A stretch of 64,000 bases of DNA, taken from an uncultured Gammaproteobacteria bacterium (GTDB lineage Bacteria; Pseudomonadota; Gammaproteobacteria; CAMYKB01). Numbering within the stretch: the stretch's first letter is position 1; each line of letters opens with the position of its first letter. The notes beneath the pieces are model-generated. The model did not search any database. It was not told the origin of the DNA and saw only the letters and a list, made by a program, of their open reading frames with translations. Made by a program: the position numbers and the translations under genes. The stretch is taken from assembly GCA_947258875.1 (NCBI GenBank), contig CAMYKB010000002.1, positions 1 to 64,000 of the forward strand, written 5' to 3'. This document shows, in pieces, positions 46,681-57,173 of this stretch.

Positions 46681-46733
46681 ATGGGGATAGTGCCTGTTAA
46701 TAGCGCCTCGAAAGGCTTGATATCACGAATAAA

Positions 46734-46762
46734 TTGTTGCGATTGGCCAAGTATGGTATAAA
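46734..46762 (+). promoter_or_regulatory. Predicted sigma-70 promoter of rpsB-tsf
   Basis: TTGTTG (46734-46739) and TATAAA (46757-46762) are 17 bases apart, followed at once by the GC-rich stretch GCGCCCGCGC, a discriminator type associated with stringent control of ribosomal genes. Transcription would start near 46769, giving a leader of about 120 bases. Confidence 0.5.
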
Positions 46763-46800
46763 GCGCCCGCGCTTAGCGCAAATAACTTTTTAAATCCGCA

Positions 46801-46857
46801 CATATGCCGACACAGACCGCTGGGTGCCCCGTAAAGGGTTGCCGTCTGGGGCATATG
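46801..46857 (+). promoter_or_regulatory. Predicted rpsB leader hairpin
   Basis: CATATGCC (46801-46808) pairs with GGCATATG (46850-46857), and inside it CAGAC (46813-46817) with GTCTG (46844-46848), ending 29 bases before the rpsB start. Leaders of this kind in gammaproteobacteria bind ribosomal protein S2 to repress their own translation; that role is inferred here from position and structure. Confidence 0.55.
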
Positions 46858-46886
46858 GAGGCCTAACCCAATTGGAGAATATAGAA

Positions 46887-47810
46887 ATGGCTAATGTTAC
46901 CATGCGCCAGATGCTTGAGGCTGGCGTGCATTTCGGGCATCAGACCCGCTACTGGAACCCAAGGATGGCACCCTACATCTTTGGCGAACGCAACAAAATC
47001 CACATAATTAATCTGGAAAAGACGCTCCCGTTATTCGGCGACGCTATCAACTTCCTTGGCAAAATGGCTGCTAATGGCGGCAAGATCATGTTTGTCGGCA
47101 CCAAGCGCTCTGCGCGCGAAACCGTTCGTGGCCAGGCTGAACGCTGCGGCATGCCCTATGTGAATCATCGTTGGTTGGGTGGCATGCTCACCAACTTTCA
47201 GACCGTGCGTCAATCTATCAAACGGCTCAAGGACCTTGAGACGATGTCGGAAGATGGCAGTTTTGACCGTCTCGGCAAGAGGGAAGTGCTGGACCTCAAA
47301 CGTGAAATGATCAAGTTGGAACGTAGTCTAGGTGGAATCAAGGATATGGGTAGTCCACCAGATGCGATGTTCGTGATCGATGTCGGCTATGAAAATATTG
47401 CAATCAATGAAGCCAGAAAGTTGGGCATCCCTGTGGTTGCAGTCGTCGATACCAATAATTCCGTTGAAGGCGTTGATTATGTTATCCCGGGTAACGATGA
47501 CGCCATTCGTGCTATTCAGCTTTATGCCACAGCGGTAGCGGATGCCATTAATGAAGGTATTTCTACGGCGCGGACCATGAGTGGTTCTGAGGATGAATTC
47601 ATTGAGCTGGATGAAAATGGTGAGGTCATCGCGGCGCCTAAGAAAAAAGCGCCTGCTAAGAAAAAGGCTGCTGTGAAGAAAAAAGCACCCGCCAAGAAAA
47701 AGGTTGCCGCCAAGTCTAAGGATGAAACAGCCGATGACAAAGAAGGCGCTCCTGCAGAAGCCGCAAAAGCAGATGCTGATAAAGAAACCACGCAGGAAGC
47801 GAGTGAATAA
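46887..47810 (+). CDS. rpsB: Ribosomal protein S2 with lysine/alanine-rich C-terminal extension
   Basis: A 307-residue S2. The first 240 residues are standard ([69 protein letters not shown]). Beyond about residue 246 comes an extra 60-residue tail with repeated [11 protein letters not shown]-type units followed by an acidic-alanine segment; E. coli S2 ends at 241. Earlier in-frame codons from 46824 lie within the leader; ATG at 46887 has TTGGAG upstream. It is followed by tsf. Confidence 0.97.
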   Translation: MANVTMRQMLEAGVHFGHQTRYWNPRMAPYIFGERNKIHIINLEKTLPLFGDAINFLGKMAANGGKIMFVGTKRSARETVRGQAERCGMPYVNHRWLGGMLTNFQTVRQSIKRLKDLETMSEDGSFDRLGKREVLDLKREMIKLERSLGGIKDMGSPPDAMFVIDVGYENIAINEARKLGIPVVAVVDTNNSVEGVDYVIPGNDDAIRAIQLYATAVADAINEGISTARTMSGSEDEFIELDENGEVIAAPKKKAPAKKKAAVKKKAPAKKKVAAKSKDETADDKEGAPAEAAKADADKETTQEASE

Positions 47811-47873
47811 TCTCCACCTGACTTGTTTGCTTTTCAATTTGCCAAACAGATTACATTTCAGGAGTATTTAAAG

Positions 47874-48755
47874 ATGCAAATCAATGCAGCTATGGTTAAG
47901 GAGCTCCGCGAGCGCACCGGCGCAGGTATGATGGAATGCAAAAAAGCATTAACTCAAACCGGTGGCGAGATGGATGCCGCAATAGAACTCATGCGAAAAT
48001 CCGGTCAGGCCAAGGCCGATAAAAAAGCGGGCCGTGTTGCAGCCGAGGGTGTGATTGTTGTAGCACTTTCGACAGATAGCAAAGAAGCCGCGATCGTTGA
48101 GGTCAATAGTGAAACTGACTTCGTCGCCAAGGACGAGCAGTTCCAGACATTTTCCCGTGCGGTAGCTGATGTGGTGCTGCAACATCAGCCTGACGATCTC
48201 GAAGCCTTGAGTAGTCTGCCAATTGGGAGTGGCGGGACGGTAGAAGAAGCACGTCTTGAGTTGATCAGCAAGATCGGTGAGAACATCAAGCTGCGTCGAT
48301 TCGAGCGACTTGTCAGTGAAGGTGATCGCATTGGCGCTTATCTACATGGTAGCCGCATCGGCGTACTGGTGGATATGAAAGGTGGTGACGATGTTTTGGT
48401 AAAGGACATCGCCATGCACGTGGCAGCCAGTCGTCCGGTTTGCGTTTCCGAGAATGAAGTGCCCCAGGATTTGCTCACCAAGGAGAAAGCGATTTTCGCT
48501 GCCCAGGCGCAGGAAAGTGGTAAACCTGCTGATATCGTCGAGAAGATGGTTGTAGGCCGCGTTAAGAAATACCTGGCTGAAATCACCCTGGTAGGTCAGG
48601 CTTTCGTCAAGGATCCTGACAAGACGGTTGGCAAGTTATTACAGGATGCTGGTGCATCGGTGTCACGCTTTTACCGCCTGGAGGTGGGCGAAGGCATCGA
48701 GAAGAAAGTCGAAAACTTTGCAGATGAGGTTATGGCCCAGGTTAAAGGGTCCTGA
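47874..48755 (+). CDS. tsf: Elongation factor Ts
   Basis: A 293-residue guanine-nucleotide exchange factor for EF-Tu. The N-terminal UBA-like part ([20 protein letters not shown]) and the core motif [13 protein letters not shown], which inserts into EF-Tu, are present, and the C-terminal [16 protein letters not shown] closes the protein. The frame extends up to 47823, but ATG at 47874 with AGGAGT before it is the family start. It lies about 60 bases behind rpsB. Confidence 0.97.
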   Translation: MQINAAMVKELRERTGAGMMECKKALTQTGGEMDAAIELMRKSGQAKADKKAGRVAAEGVIVVALSTDSKEAAIVEVNSETDFVAKDEQFQTFSRAVADVVLQHQPDDLEALSSLPIGSGGTVEEARLELISKIGENIKLRRFERLVSEGDRIGAYLHGSRIGVLVDMKGGDDVLVKDIAMHVAASRPVCVSENEVPQDLLTKEKAIFAAQAQESGKPADIVEKMVVGRVKKYLAEITLVGQAFVKDPDKTVGKLLQDAGASVSRFYRLEVGEGIEKKVENFADEVMAQVKGS

Positions 48756-48798
48756 CAGAACCGGAACGGGGGCAGTTTATGCCCCCGTTCTGGTTCTG
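48756..48798 (+). terminator. Strong hairpin between tsf and pyrH
   Basis: CAGAACCGGAACGGGGGCA (48756-48774) pairs with TGCCCCCGTTCTGGTTCTG (48780-48798) over 19 positions with one G-T pair and a five-base loop. No T tract follows, so it may be an attenuator or an RNA-processing site that lowers pyrH expression relative to rpsB-tsf. Confidence 0.75.
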
Positions 48799-48823
48799 TA
48801 ACCTGTAACGATGATAATAAATC

Positions 48824-49552
48824 ATGGCAGATAATACATCGCTTCCTTATAAACGTATCTTGATCAAACTCAGCGGCGAAGCGCTGATGGGTGAGTTTGA
48901 TTTTGGTATTTCTCCCGTCGTGATTGATCGAGTGGCGACCGAGATAGCCAAACTCAATGAGAATGGCGTGGAGGTATCTATTGTTATTGGTGGTGGAAAT
49001 ATCTTCCGCGGCGCGGGTCTGGCCGAAGCAGGAATGGAACGTGTTACCGGTGATCAAATGGGTATGCTCGCCACTGTGATCAATGCATTGGCATTGCAGG
49101 ATTCCCTGGAGCGACACGGCCTGCAGGTGCGGGTGATGTCGGCACTAAAAATTAATCAGGTGTGTGAAGACTACATTCGTCGCCGTGCGGTACGTCATCT
49201 TGAGAAGGGCCGGGTTGTAGTGTTCGCGGCCGGCACCGGTAATCCATATTTTACGACAGATTCGGCGGCGAGTTTGCGTGCCAGTGAGATCAATGCGAAC
49301 TTGATGCTCAAGGCAACCAAGGTCGATGGTGTGTTTGATGTGGATCCAATGAAGCATGCCGATGCCAGGCGCTATGATCGCATTACCTATGACGAAGCGT
49401 TGACCCAGAAGCTGGGGGTAATGGACGCTACTGCAATGGTGTTATGTCGCGATAATGATATACCGCTGCGGGTGTTTAATATGTTCAATGAAGGTGACCT
49501 GATACGGGTAGTGATGGGTGAAGATGTGGGAACCCTGGTAGAGCGAGGTTAA
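48824..49552 (+). CDS. pyrH: UMP kinase
   Basis: A 242-residue hexameric amino-acid-kinase-family enzyme that makes UDP. Seen are [12 protein letters not shown] at the N-terminus, [24 protein letters not shown] and the C-terminal FNMFNEGDL. In gammaproteobacteria it is allosterically controlled by GTP and UTP. It starts 25 bases after the hairpin that follows tsf and leads directly to frr (five bases). Confidence 0.97.
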   Translation: MADNTSLPYKRILIKLSGEALMGEFDFGISPVVIDRVATEIAKLNENGVEVSIVIGGGNIFRGAGLAEAGMERVTGDQMGMLATVINALALQDSLERHGLQVRVMSALKINQVCEDYIRRRAVRHLEKGRVVVFAAGTGNPYFTTDSAASLRASEINANLMLKATKVDGVFDVDPMKHADARRYDRITYDEALTQKLGVMDATAMVLCRDNDIPLRVFNMFNEGDLIRVVMGEDVGTLVERG

Positions 49553-49557
49553 AACTG

Positions 49558-50115
49558 ATGATTGAGGAGATAAAAAAAGATGCTTCTGTACGTATGCAGA
49601 AAAGCATTGAGGCATTCAAGCTCGAGCTGGCCAAGATTCGTACCGGGCGAGCGCATCCGAGCCTGCTGGATCACATCACACTCGAATATTATGGTTCCGA
49701 GGTGCCGATTAATCAGGTTGCAAACGTCAATGTCGAGGATTCGCGCACACTGAGTATCGTGCCTTGGGAAAAGCAGATGGTGTCTGCTGTCGAAAAGGCC
49801 ATCATGAAGTCTGATCTTGGACTGAATCCCGCGACTTCCGGCACTGTGATTCGTGTGCCGATGCCGGCGCTGACAGAAGAGCGTCGCCGTGACCTGGTCA
49901 AGATAGTTCGTCATGAAGCTGAAAATGCGCGTGTCGCGATTCGTAATATTCGGCGCGATGCCAATAGCGATTTTAAAGACTTGCTCAAAGAAAAGGAGAT
50001 CTCCGAAGATGACGAGCATCGGAGCGAGGACGATATCCAAAAACTGACCGATAAGGCTGTTGCTGATATCGAAAAGATTCTTGAGGAAAAAGAACGGGAA
50101 TTGATGGAAATTTGA
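49558..50115 (+). CDS. frr: Ribosome recycling factor
   Basis: A 185-residue two-domain protein, a three-helix bundle plus a small beta domain, that splits post-termination ribosomes together with EF-G. Family blocks are [20 protein letters not shown] and [19 protein letters not shown] near the N-terminus, and [18 protein letters not shown] in the middle. It lies between pyrH and uppS, the conserved order. Confidence 0.97.
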   Translation: MIEEIKKDASVRMQKSIEAFKLELAKIRTGRAHPSLLDHITLEYYGSEVPINQVANVNVEDSRTLSIVPWEKQMVSAVEKAIMKSDLGLNPATSGTVIRVPMPALTEERRRDLVKIVRHEAENARVAIRNIRRDANSDFKDLLKEKEISEDDEHRSEDDIQKLTDKAVADIEKILEEKERELMEI

Positions 50116-50159
50116 TTGCTAAGGAATTATTGCCATCATAACGGCCGGCATTACTCACT

Positions 50160-50912
50160 GTGAGTCCGTCACCGCAGCATCCTGAAGGGATCCCACGGCA
50201 CATTGCCATCATCATGGATGGTAACGGGCGCTGGGCGCGTGGCAGGCACCTACCGAGGACGGCAGGGCATAAGAACGGTGTGGATGTTGCGCGTAATATC
50301 ATCGAGGCCTGCGGCAAGCGTGGCGTTAAGGTTCTGACGTTGTTTGCATTCAGTAGCGAAAACTGGCAACGACCCGCTACTGAAGTCAATACACTTATGG
50401 AATTGTTTTTCGCGACGCTACGTCGCGAGGCGCGCAGGCTGGCGGAGAATGGTGTCAGGCTGAATTTCATCGGTGACAAATCCGCCTTCGAGGAAAAACT
50501 GCAAAAACAAATCATTGCAGCTGAGGAATTAACCGCCGCCAGCGAGGACCTTGTGTTGAATGTTGCAGCGAACTATGGCGGTCAGTGGGATATTACCCAG
50601 GCAGCGGCACGCGTCGTCGATGAAGTGTTGGCGGGACGCGTTGACAGGGATGACATCACGCCGGCCACTATCGCAGCACATCTGTCGACTGCGGGACTCC
50701 CGGAGCCGGATCTGTTTATCCGCACCGGTGGGGAGCAGCGCATCAGTAACTTCCTTCTTTGGCAACTGGCGTATACCGAACTCTATTTCGCCGACACGCT
50801 ATGGCCTGATTTCGATGAACAGGCCCTGGACGCCGCCATCGAGGCATTCGCGCTCCGGCAACGCCGTTACGGTATGACGGGCGACCAGATCAAGGTGATG
50901 ACGGATGCTTAA
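50160..50912 (+). CDS. uppS: Undecaprenyl diphosphate synthase (di-trans,poly-cis)
   Basis: A 250-residue cis-prenyltransferase that builds the C55 carrier for peptidoglycan and O-antigen. The catalytic block is HIAIIMDGNGRWARGRHLPR (about 14-33), then TLFAFSSENWQRP, and near the end DLFIRTGGEQRISNFLLWQL and YTELYFADTLWPDF. The next ATG would cut off the catalytic region, so GTG at 50160 is the start. It overlaps cdsA by eight bases. Confidence 0.97.
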   Translation: MSPSPQHPEGIPRHIAIIMDGNGRWARGRHLPRTAGHKNGVDVARNIIEACGKRGVKVLTLFAFSSENWQRPATEVNTLMELFFATLRREARRLAENGVRLNFIGDKSAFEEKLQKQIIAAEELTAASEDLVLNVAANYGGQWDITQAAARVVDEVLAGRVDRDDITPATIAAHLSTAGLPEPDLFIRTGGEQRISNFLLWQLAYTELYFADTLWPDFDEQALDAAIEAFALRQRRYGMTGDQIKVMTDA

Positions 50913-51708
50913 GCAACGCGTTATTACCGGTATTGCGCTTGGCGCCGTCGTTGTCTCCGCTGTACTCTTTTTGCCGAGTAATCTTTTGGCATTGCTATTT
51001 TTATTGATTGTGTTGCTTGGTGCCTGGGAATGGTCACGTCTTGTAGGTATCAAAAGCCTATTGTGGCGTATTGGCTATCTGCTGATTGTGGGTGGGTGCG
51101 CCTATGCTGTGTGGTGGCTGCCCATACAAAACTGGGGTATGGTGCCTTTGCTCGTTGGTGTGGGATGGTGGTGTATTGTGCTGATCATTCTGGCGACCTT
51201 TCAGGAAGACAAACCCGGTGGCTCGGGACTCGTGATGTCTTGTCTCGCTGGCCTGCTGACGCTGGTGCCAGCGTGGCTGGCGATCGTGCGATTGCACGAG
51301 TTACAGCCTGCCTGGTTGATGTATTTGCTGTTATTGATCTGGCTGGCCGATTCGGCGGCTTACTTTTCAGGAAAATCACTGGGCAAGGTCAAGCTCGCGC
51401 CACATATTAGTCCCGGAAAGACCCGTGAAGGATTATTTGGCGCGTTGCTTGCGGTTATGCTGTTTTCGATGTTTGCGGCATGGTGGTTCGAACTACCGGG
51501 CATTTCATGGGTCTACTTTGCTGGGTTGAGCCTAGTGACTGCATTAATGTCAGTGGCCGGCGACTTGTTTGAGAGCATTTTGAAACGCCGTGCCGGAGTC
51601 AAAGACAGTGGTAATCTGTTGCCTGGGCATGGTGGCGTTATGGATCGAATTGACAGCCTGACGGCCGCTGCACCGGTGTTTATGCTCGGCCTGTACTGGA
51701 TGCTGTGA
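50905..51708 (+). CDS. cdsA: Phosphatidate cytidylyltransferase
   Basis: A 267-residue inner-membrane enzyme that makes CDP-diacylglycerol for all phospholipids. It has about seven or eight membrane helices and the family signature near the C-terminus (SVAGDLFESILKRRAGVKDS and LPGHGGVMDRIDSL), with the metal-binding aspartates. It overlaps uppS and precedes dxr by about 24 bases. Confidence 0.96.
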   Translation: MLKQRVITGIALGAVVVSAVLFLPSNLLALLFLLIVLLGAWEWSRLVGIKSLLWRIGYLLIVGGCAYAVWWLPIQNWGMVPLLVGVGWWCIVLIILATFQEDKPGGSGLVMSCLAGLLTLVPAWLAIVRLHELQPAWLMYLLLLIWLADSAAYFSGKSLGKVKLAPHISPGKTREGLFGALLAVMLFSMFAAWWFELPGISWVYFAGLSLVTALMSVAGDLFESILKRRAGVKDSGNLLPGHGGVMDRIDSLTAAAPVFMLGLYWML

Positions 51709-51731
51709 ATATGATGGATGGGGCGTGATGG

Positions 51732-52943
51732 ATGGCTGATTCAATTTCCGGACGCTCTATCGGCGTCACTGTATTGGGTGCGACCGGGAGCATAGGGGTC
51801 AACACCCTGGATGTGATCGCCCGGCACCCTGATGAATATCATGTGGTGGCGCTTACTGCTAACCAGGATATTGAGCGCTTGTTCGAACAATGTTTGCAGC
51901 ACCGCCCGGCGTATGCCGTGATGATAGAGTCGGGCAAGGCAAGCGAGCTGCGTGACAGATTGCAGCAGGCAGGTGTGACGACCGAAGTCCTGACTGGTGT
52001 AGATGCGCTGCAGCAGGTCGCGGCATTGCCGGAAACAGATTACGTTATGGCAGCAATTGTCGGCGCTGCCGGATTGCTGCCGGCATTGGCCGCAGCGCGC
52101 GCTGGCAAGCGCATACTGTTGGCTAACAAGGAAGCACTGGTGATGTCCGGTCAGTTGTTCATGAATGAAGTGCAGGCCAATGGCGCAGAGCTGCTGCCTA
52201 TCGATAGTGAACATAATGCAGTGTTTCAGTGCATGCCGAATGGGTTTGATAAGGGTCTTGAAGACGTAGGCGTTGATCATATTGTATTGACGGCATCCGG
52301 TGGCCCGTTTCTGGAGACGCCATTAGCGCAGCTGGAAGGGGTGACGCCTGAGCAGGCATGCGCCCATCCGAATTGGGTGATGGGCCGCAAGATTTCGGTT
52401 GATTCGGCAACCATGATGAATAAAGGACTTGAGATTATTGAGGCGTGCTGGTTGTTTGCTACTGAAGCTGATCGTGTGAAGGTGATTTTGCACCCACAAA
52501 GTGTGATTCATTCAATGGTTGCTTATACCGATGGGTCAGTGCTGGCGCAATTAGGGAATCCTGATATGCGCACACCTATTGCGCACGCGCTGGCATGGCC
52601 ACGACGAGTATCGTCAGGCGTGCAGCCACTGGATTTGACCGAGGTTGCGCGCTTGGACTTTCGTGCACCTGACTTTGAGCGTTTTCCGTGCTTACGCCTG
52701 GCGTACGAGGTATTGGCGGCTGGCGGAACAGCTAGCGCTATACTCAATGCAGCCAACGAAGTGGCAGTGCAGAGTTTTCTTGATCATGAAATCGCATTTA
52801 CCGGGATACCGCGTGTGATTGAATACACGCTGCAGCAACTCGCTATCGAAGCAGTGGATAGCCTTGAGGTTGTGCTTGCTGCTGATCAGGCAGCACGCAC
52901 GGCGGCCCGCAACTACGTGGAATCAGAAAAAATAACGGCGTAA
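51732..52943 (+). CDS. dxr: 1-Deoxy-D-xylulose 5-phosphate reductoisomerase
   Basis: A 403-residue NADPH enzyme, the first committed step of the MEP isoprenoid pathway, which feeds uppS. The nucleotide site is [16 protein letters not shown] (13-28), [12 protein letters not shown] lies in the middle, and the metal and fosmidomycin region includes [12 protein letters not shown] and the segment [20 protein letters not shown]. Known in the same cluster in many gammaproteobacteria. Confidence 0.97.
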   Translation: MADSISGRSIGVTVLGATGSIGVNTLDVIARHPDEYHVVALTANQDIERLFEQCLQHRPAYAVMIESGKASELRDRLQQAGVTTEVLTGVDALQQVAALPETDYVMAAIVGAAGLLPALAAARAGKRILLANKEALVMSGQLFMNEVQANGAELLPIDSEHNAVFQCMPNGFDKGLEDVGVDHIVLTASGGPFLETPLAQLEGVTPEQACAHPNWVMGRKISVDSATMMNKGLEIIEACWLFATEADRVKVILHPQSVIHSMVAYTDGSVLAQLGNPDMRTPIAHALAWPRRVSSGVQPLDLTEVARLDFRAPDFERFPCLRLAYEVLAAGGTASAILNAANEVAVQSFLDHEIAFTGIPRVIEYTLQQLAIEAVDSLEVVLAADQAARTAARNYVESEKITA

Positions 52944-52946
52944 TCA

Positions 52947-54320
52947 ATGACCATATTTATCAGCATAGCCGCATTTATTGTTGCCATCAGCGTGCTCGTT
53001 GCGTTTCACGAGTTCGGCCACTTTTGGGTGGCGCGAAAACTGGGTGTCAAGGTGCTGCGTTTTTCTATCGGTTTTGGTAAGCCATTGTGGAAGCGGGTCG
53101 CAGGTGAAGACCAGACGGAGTATGTGCTGGCTGCAATTCCCCTGGGTGGATACGTAAAGATGTTGGATGAACGTGAACAGGAATCGCCTGTCACTGAACC
53201 GGAGCGTGCCTTCAACCGGCAATCAGTGTGGAAACGTATTGCGATCGTTGCGGCAGGGCCGTTATTTAATTTTATACTCGCGGTGATTGTGTTCTGGATA
53301 ATGTACCTGATTGGTCTCAATACAGTGAAACCGGTCATCGGTGAGGTTGTGCCTGATTCCATTGCAGCGCACGCCGGACTGCAGGCAGGCGATCAGATCA
53401 TAAGGGTCAACGGCGCATCAACACGCTCCTGGGATGAGGTAGGGCTGCGTCTTATTAATGAGGTCTTTGAAAATAAGGCGGTGACCCTGGAAGTCGATAA
53501 TAACGGTGAATACCGCGGCAGTTTTGAGCTGGGTTCCCAGGATTCCAGGGTATTGCTCGCCGATGGTAATGTACTTGAAAAACTGGGTATTACACCATGG
53601 CGCTTCAAGCTTGAGCCAGTGCTTGATGAGGTTCTCCAAGGTGGAGCGGCTGCGCAGGCAGGGTTTCGTGCTGGCGATCGAATCTTGTCGGCTGATGGCA
53701 ATGTTATTCACACCTGGGATGAGTGGGTACGATATGTTCGTGCCCGGCCGGATGTCAGCATAGATACCGGTATAGAAAGGCAGGGCGAGCGCTTAACGCT
53801 GTACTTGCATACCCATGGGGAGACAGAAGGCGGCAAGCTGGTCGGAAAAATTGGTGCGGCGGTGAAGTTTGATAAAGCTGAATTTGAGTCTGCGGCTGCG
53901 TCGATGAGGATCAAGATCAGGTATGGCATGGTTGAAAGCTTTGGCAAAGGACTTGCCAAGACACGTGATATTTCTGTGTTGACAGTACGTTTTCTCGGCA
54001 AGCTTGTGACCGGGCAGGCATCCCTGCGAAATATCAGTGGCCCTATATCCATTGCCGAGTATGCTGGTGTTTCCGCCAGCAGGGGCATCGATTGGTACTT
54101 GATGGCGCTAGGGCTTATCAGTGTCAGTATCGGTATTCTTAATCTACTGCCTATACCGGTACTCGATGGTGGGCATTTACTTTACTACTTCATCGAATTA
54201 ATCAAGGGGAGCCCTGTGTCCGAGGCAGTCGAGGCTTTGGGGCAACGTATTGGTCTGGCGATGCTGGCCAGCTTGATGTTGTTGGCATTTTATAACGATA
54301 TACAAAGGTTACTTGGTTAG
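52947..54320 (+). CDS. rseP: Site-2 intramembrane protease RseP
   Basis: A 457-residue zinc protease. The active site is H21-E22-F-G-H25 in the first membrane helix, the third ligand is the aspartate in NLLPIPVLDGGHL, two PDZ domains lie at about 125-205 and 225-300, and membrane helices at about 98-118, 380-400 and 430-450. It cuts RseA (19732) inside the membrane and also clears signal-peptide remnants. It is three bases behind dxr and overlaps bamA's open frame. Confidence 0.96.
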   Translation: MTIFISIAAFIVAISVLVAFHEFGHFWVARKLGVKVLRFSIGFGKPLWKRVAGEDQTEYVLAAIPLGGYVKMLDEREQESPVTEPERAFNRQSVWKRIAIVAAGPLFNFILAVIVFWIMYLIGLNTVKPVIGEVVPDSIAAHAGLQAGDQIIRVNGASTRSWDEVGLRLINEVFENKAVTLEVDNNGEYRGSFELGSQDSRVLLADGNVLEKLGITPWRFKLEPVLDEVLQGGAAAQAGFRAGDRILSADGNVIHTWDEWVRYVRARPDVSIDTGIERQGERLTLYLHTHGETEGGKLVGKIGAAVKFDKAEFESAAASMRIKIRYGMVESFGKGLAKTRDISVLTVRFLGKLVTGQASLRNISGPISIAEYAGVSASRGIDWYLMALGLISVSIGILNLLPIPVLDGGHLLYYFIELIKGSPVSEAVEALGQRIGLAMLASLMLLAFYNDIQRLLG

Positions 54321-54321
54321 C

Positions 54322-56613
54322 ATGTTGTTGCGTATTACGAGATTTATGGTGCTGTCATGCGCCCTTTGGTTAAGTGTAGCCCAGGTTATTAATGCTGCCT
54401 CATTCATTGTTGAGGATATAGAGGTTGAAGGCTTGCAGCGTATTCAGGCGGGTACCCTATTCACATATCTTCCAGTAAAGGTTGGTGATGAATTTGATGA
54501 TGGGAACACTGCTGAAGTTATTCGGGAATTGTTCAAGACCGGCTTTTTTAAAGATGTATCCTTGCGTCGGCGGGGTGATGTTCTTATTGTGATTGTCGAG
54601 GAACGCCCGGCAATATCGTCTTTAACGTTTGATGGTAATAAGGATATACCCGATGATGAGCTGGAAAAGGTTCTCAAAAGCGTCAATATTTCCAAGGGGC
54701 GTGTGCTGAACCGCTCCGTACTGGAACGGCTTGAGAACGAGCTTTTGCAGCAATATTTTGCGCGCGGTAAATACAATGTTGTGGTAGCCACCGAGATCAA
54801 GGAATTGCCACGCAACCGGGTCGATATCGCTATCAATATTTCTGAGGGTGATGTTGCCAAGATAAAGCGTATCAATATCGTTGGTAACGAGGATTATGTT
54901 GAAGATAAATTGATGAAGGATTTCGAATCTGGCATTCCATCATGGTATGCCTTTTTGAGTAGTAAGGATAAATATTCCAAACAAAAATTATCGGGCGACC
55001 TGGAAACGTTACGCAGTTTTTATCTGGATAAGGGTTACCTACAGTTTAATGTTGATTCCACCCAGGTCTCATTGTCACCTGACAAGGACGATATCTACAT
55101 CACCGTCAATATTGATGAGGGTGATAAATACACGGTAAAGGATATTAATCTAGCCGGTACATTCGTTGTCCCGGAAGATACCCTGCGAAAACTGATTCAA
55201 CTCGAACCTGGTGAAACCTTTTCGCGCAGTAAAGTTGTGCAGACCACGGAGTTATTTAACCGGGTGCTTGGCAACAAGGGTTATTCTTTTGCCAAAATTA
55301 ACCCCATACCTGAAATTGACAAGGATAGTAAAGAGGTTTCTTTGACCTTTTTTGTAGATCCGGGTGAGCGTATTTATGTGCGTCGCATCAACTTCAAGGG
55401 CAACAATAGCACGCGTGACGAAGTTTTCAGGCGTGAAATGCGCCAGATGGAGGGTGCCTGGTACTCGCTGGACAATGTTGATCTTTCCCGTCGGCGTCTG
55501 GAGCGTTTACCTTTCGTGGAGTCTATGGATATCAAGACGGAGCGTGTGCCCGGTATCAGTGATCAGGTTGATCTCAATATCGAAATTGTAGAGAGAATGG
55601 CGGGGTCGTTTACGATCGGTGCAGGTTATAGTGGCGATGAGGGCTTTATTTTCAACACTACCCTTTCCGAAGAGAATTTTCTGGGTACCGGGAAGAGTGT
55701 AAGCTTGCGCTTCAACAATAGTGATTCCAGCACGGTTTATAGTCTTTCATATACAAATCCATACTATACGATTGATGGCGTCAGTCGGGGGTTCTCGATC
55801 AGTTATGTCGAAACCGACGCCGCCGAGAGTTCTGTGTCGGATTACAATGCTAATACTTTTACAGGCAACTTTGTTTACGGAATCCCGCTTACCGAAGTCG
55901 ATCGATTGCGTTTTGGTATTGGCTTCAGTGATGTCGAAATCGTTACCAGTATAAATACGCCTACGGAGATCTTGGATTTTATAGCCGAGAATGATGATAA
56001 TTATCTGAATTTCCCGCTGACAGCTGGTTTTTCGCATGACACCCGAAACCGGGGACTGTTTGCCACACGGGGTAATCAGCAGTCGCTAAATCTCGAGGTT
56101 ACAGTGCCTGGTAGCGATCTAGAGTATTATAAGATTGATTATGTGGGTAAATTCTATTTCCCGGTAGCCAGCAAATTGACCCTGTTATTGAACAGCCGCG
56201 TGGGCTATGGTGAGGGGTATGGTGAGACGACCGACTTGCCATTTTTTGAGAAGTATTATGCAGGTGGACAAAGAACCGTGCGAGGTTATGAAAATAACAG
56301 CCTGGGTCCGCTGGATTCCAGCGGTGATCCTTTCGGTGGAAACTTCAGAGTGGTTGCTAATGCCGAATTGATTTTCCCTCCACCATTTGTGGATGACCCG
56401 AAGAATATACGCTTAAGCCTGTTTGCGGATGCGGGTACCGTGTTTCGTGCCTTTGATGATTTTGACGAGGGAGAAATCAGGACGTCGGCCGGTATTGCTA
56501 TGTCATGGATTTCCCCTGTCGGTGCGCTAACATTCAGTTGGGCCCAGCCTTTGAATGACACTGAAAGTGATGAGGTCGAATCATTCCAGTTTAATATTGG
56601 TACCTTGTACTAA
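54322..56613 (+). CDS. bamA: Outer-membrane protein assembly factor BamA
   Basis: A 763-residue Omp85 protein that inserts beta-barrel proteins. A signal peptide (about 1-26, cleavage after INA) is followed by five POTRA domains (about 27-425) and a 16-strand barrel. The barrel region has the conserved YYAGGQRTVRGYENNSLGP (VRGF/Y motif of the lid loop) and ends with an aromatic C-terminal residue (QFNIGTLY). ATG at 54322 just behind the rseP stop is the best start; a TTG three codons before it is less likely. Confidence 0.97.
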   Translation: MLLRITRFMVLSCALWLSVAQVINAASFIVEDIEVEGLQRIQAGTLFTYLPVKVGDEFDDGNTAEVIRELFKTGFFKDVSLRRRGDVLIVIVEERPAISSLTFDGNKDIPDDELEKVLKSVNISKGRVLNRSVLERLENELLQQYFARGKYNVVVATEIKELPRNRVDIAINISEGDVAKIKRINIVGNEDYVEDKLMKDFESGIPSWYAFLSSKDKYSKQKLSGDLETLRSFYLDKGYLQFNVDSTQVSLSPDKDDIYITVNIDEGDKYTVKDINLAGTFVVPEDTLRKLIQLEPGETFSRSKVVQTTELFNRVLGNKGYSFAKINPIPEIDKDSKEVSLTFFVDPGERIYVRRINFKGNNSTRDEVFRREMRQMEGAWYSLDNVDLSRRRLERLPFVESMDIKTERVPGISDQVDLNIEIVERMAGSFTIGAGYSGDEGFIFNTTLSEENFLGTGKSVSLRFNNSDSSTVYSLSYTNPYYTIDGVSRGFSISYVETDAAESSVSDYNANTFTGNFVYGIPLTEVDRLRFGIGFSDVEIVTSINTPTEILDFIAENDDNYLNFPLTAGFSHDTRNRGLFATRGNQQSLNLEVTVPGSDLEYYKIDYVGKFYFPVASKLTLLLNSRVGYGEGYGETTDLPFFEKYYAGGQRTVRGYENNSLGPLDSSGDPFGGNFRVVANAELIFPPPFVDDPKNIRLSLFADAGTVFRAFDDFDEGEIRTSAGIAMSWISPVGALTFSWAQPLNDTESDEVESFQFNIGTLY

Positions 56614-56633
56614 ATAGTGCCTGTGGGGGCGAT

Positions 56634-57149
56634 ATGTGCAAATTGAATAAGCAAGCGATTTTTCTGATGTTATGTTCAGTCATCCTGCTTGCACCTGTGC
56701 AAGCCGCCGACATCAAGATTGGCTTTGTCAATATTGCGGTGGTTATGGAAAAAGCACCACAGGCCGAGTTTGCAAGAAAGTCTCTCGAGAAAGAATTTTC
56801 TGATAGAGACGGCAAGCTGACTTCCAGCCGGGACTCGATATTGAATCTCGAGGATAAGCTGAAGCGTGAAGGTGATGCAATGAGTGCGACCCAGCGCTCT
56901 GAGCTTGAACGTGAAATCGTCAAGCGCAAGCGTGATTTCAATCGCACCAAGGATGAACTCAAAGAAGATTTCAACATCCGGCGCAATGAGGAGCTGGGTA
57001 AGTTGCAACGCGATATTTATGATGTGATCCTGGAGCTGGCTCGCAGTGAGGGCTATGACTTGATGGTCACCGAAAGGGTGCTTTATGCAAGTGAGCGTAT
57101 CGATATTACTGAGGCTGTGCTGGCGCGCCTGCGCGAGGCACATGAGTAA
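56634..57149 (+). CDS. skp: Periplasmic chaperone Skp/OmpH
   Basis: A 171-residue exported protein. A signal peptide (1-24, cleavage after VQA) is followed by the conserved strand IKIGFVNIAVVMEKAPQAEF and a long coiled-coil tentacle of charged helix, then a C-terminal strand (YDLMVTERVLYAS). Skp carries unfolded outer-membrane proteins to BamA, encoded 20 bases upstream. The family position between bamA and lpxD is conserved. Confidence 0.94.
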   Translation: MCKLNKQAIFLMLCSVILLAPVQAADIKIGFVNIAVVMEKAPQAEFARKSLEKEFSDRDGKLTSSRDSILNLEDKLKREGDAMSATQRSELEREIVKRKRDFNRTKDELKEDFNIRRNEELGKLQRDIYDVILELARSEGYDLMVTERVLYASERIDITEAVLARLREAHE

Positions 57150-57173
57150 GCGACCGAGTCGGCGCAACCTCTA

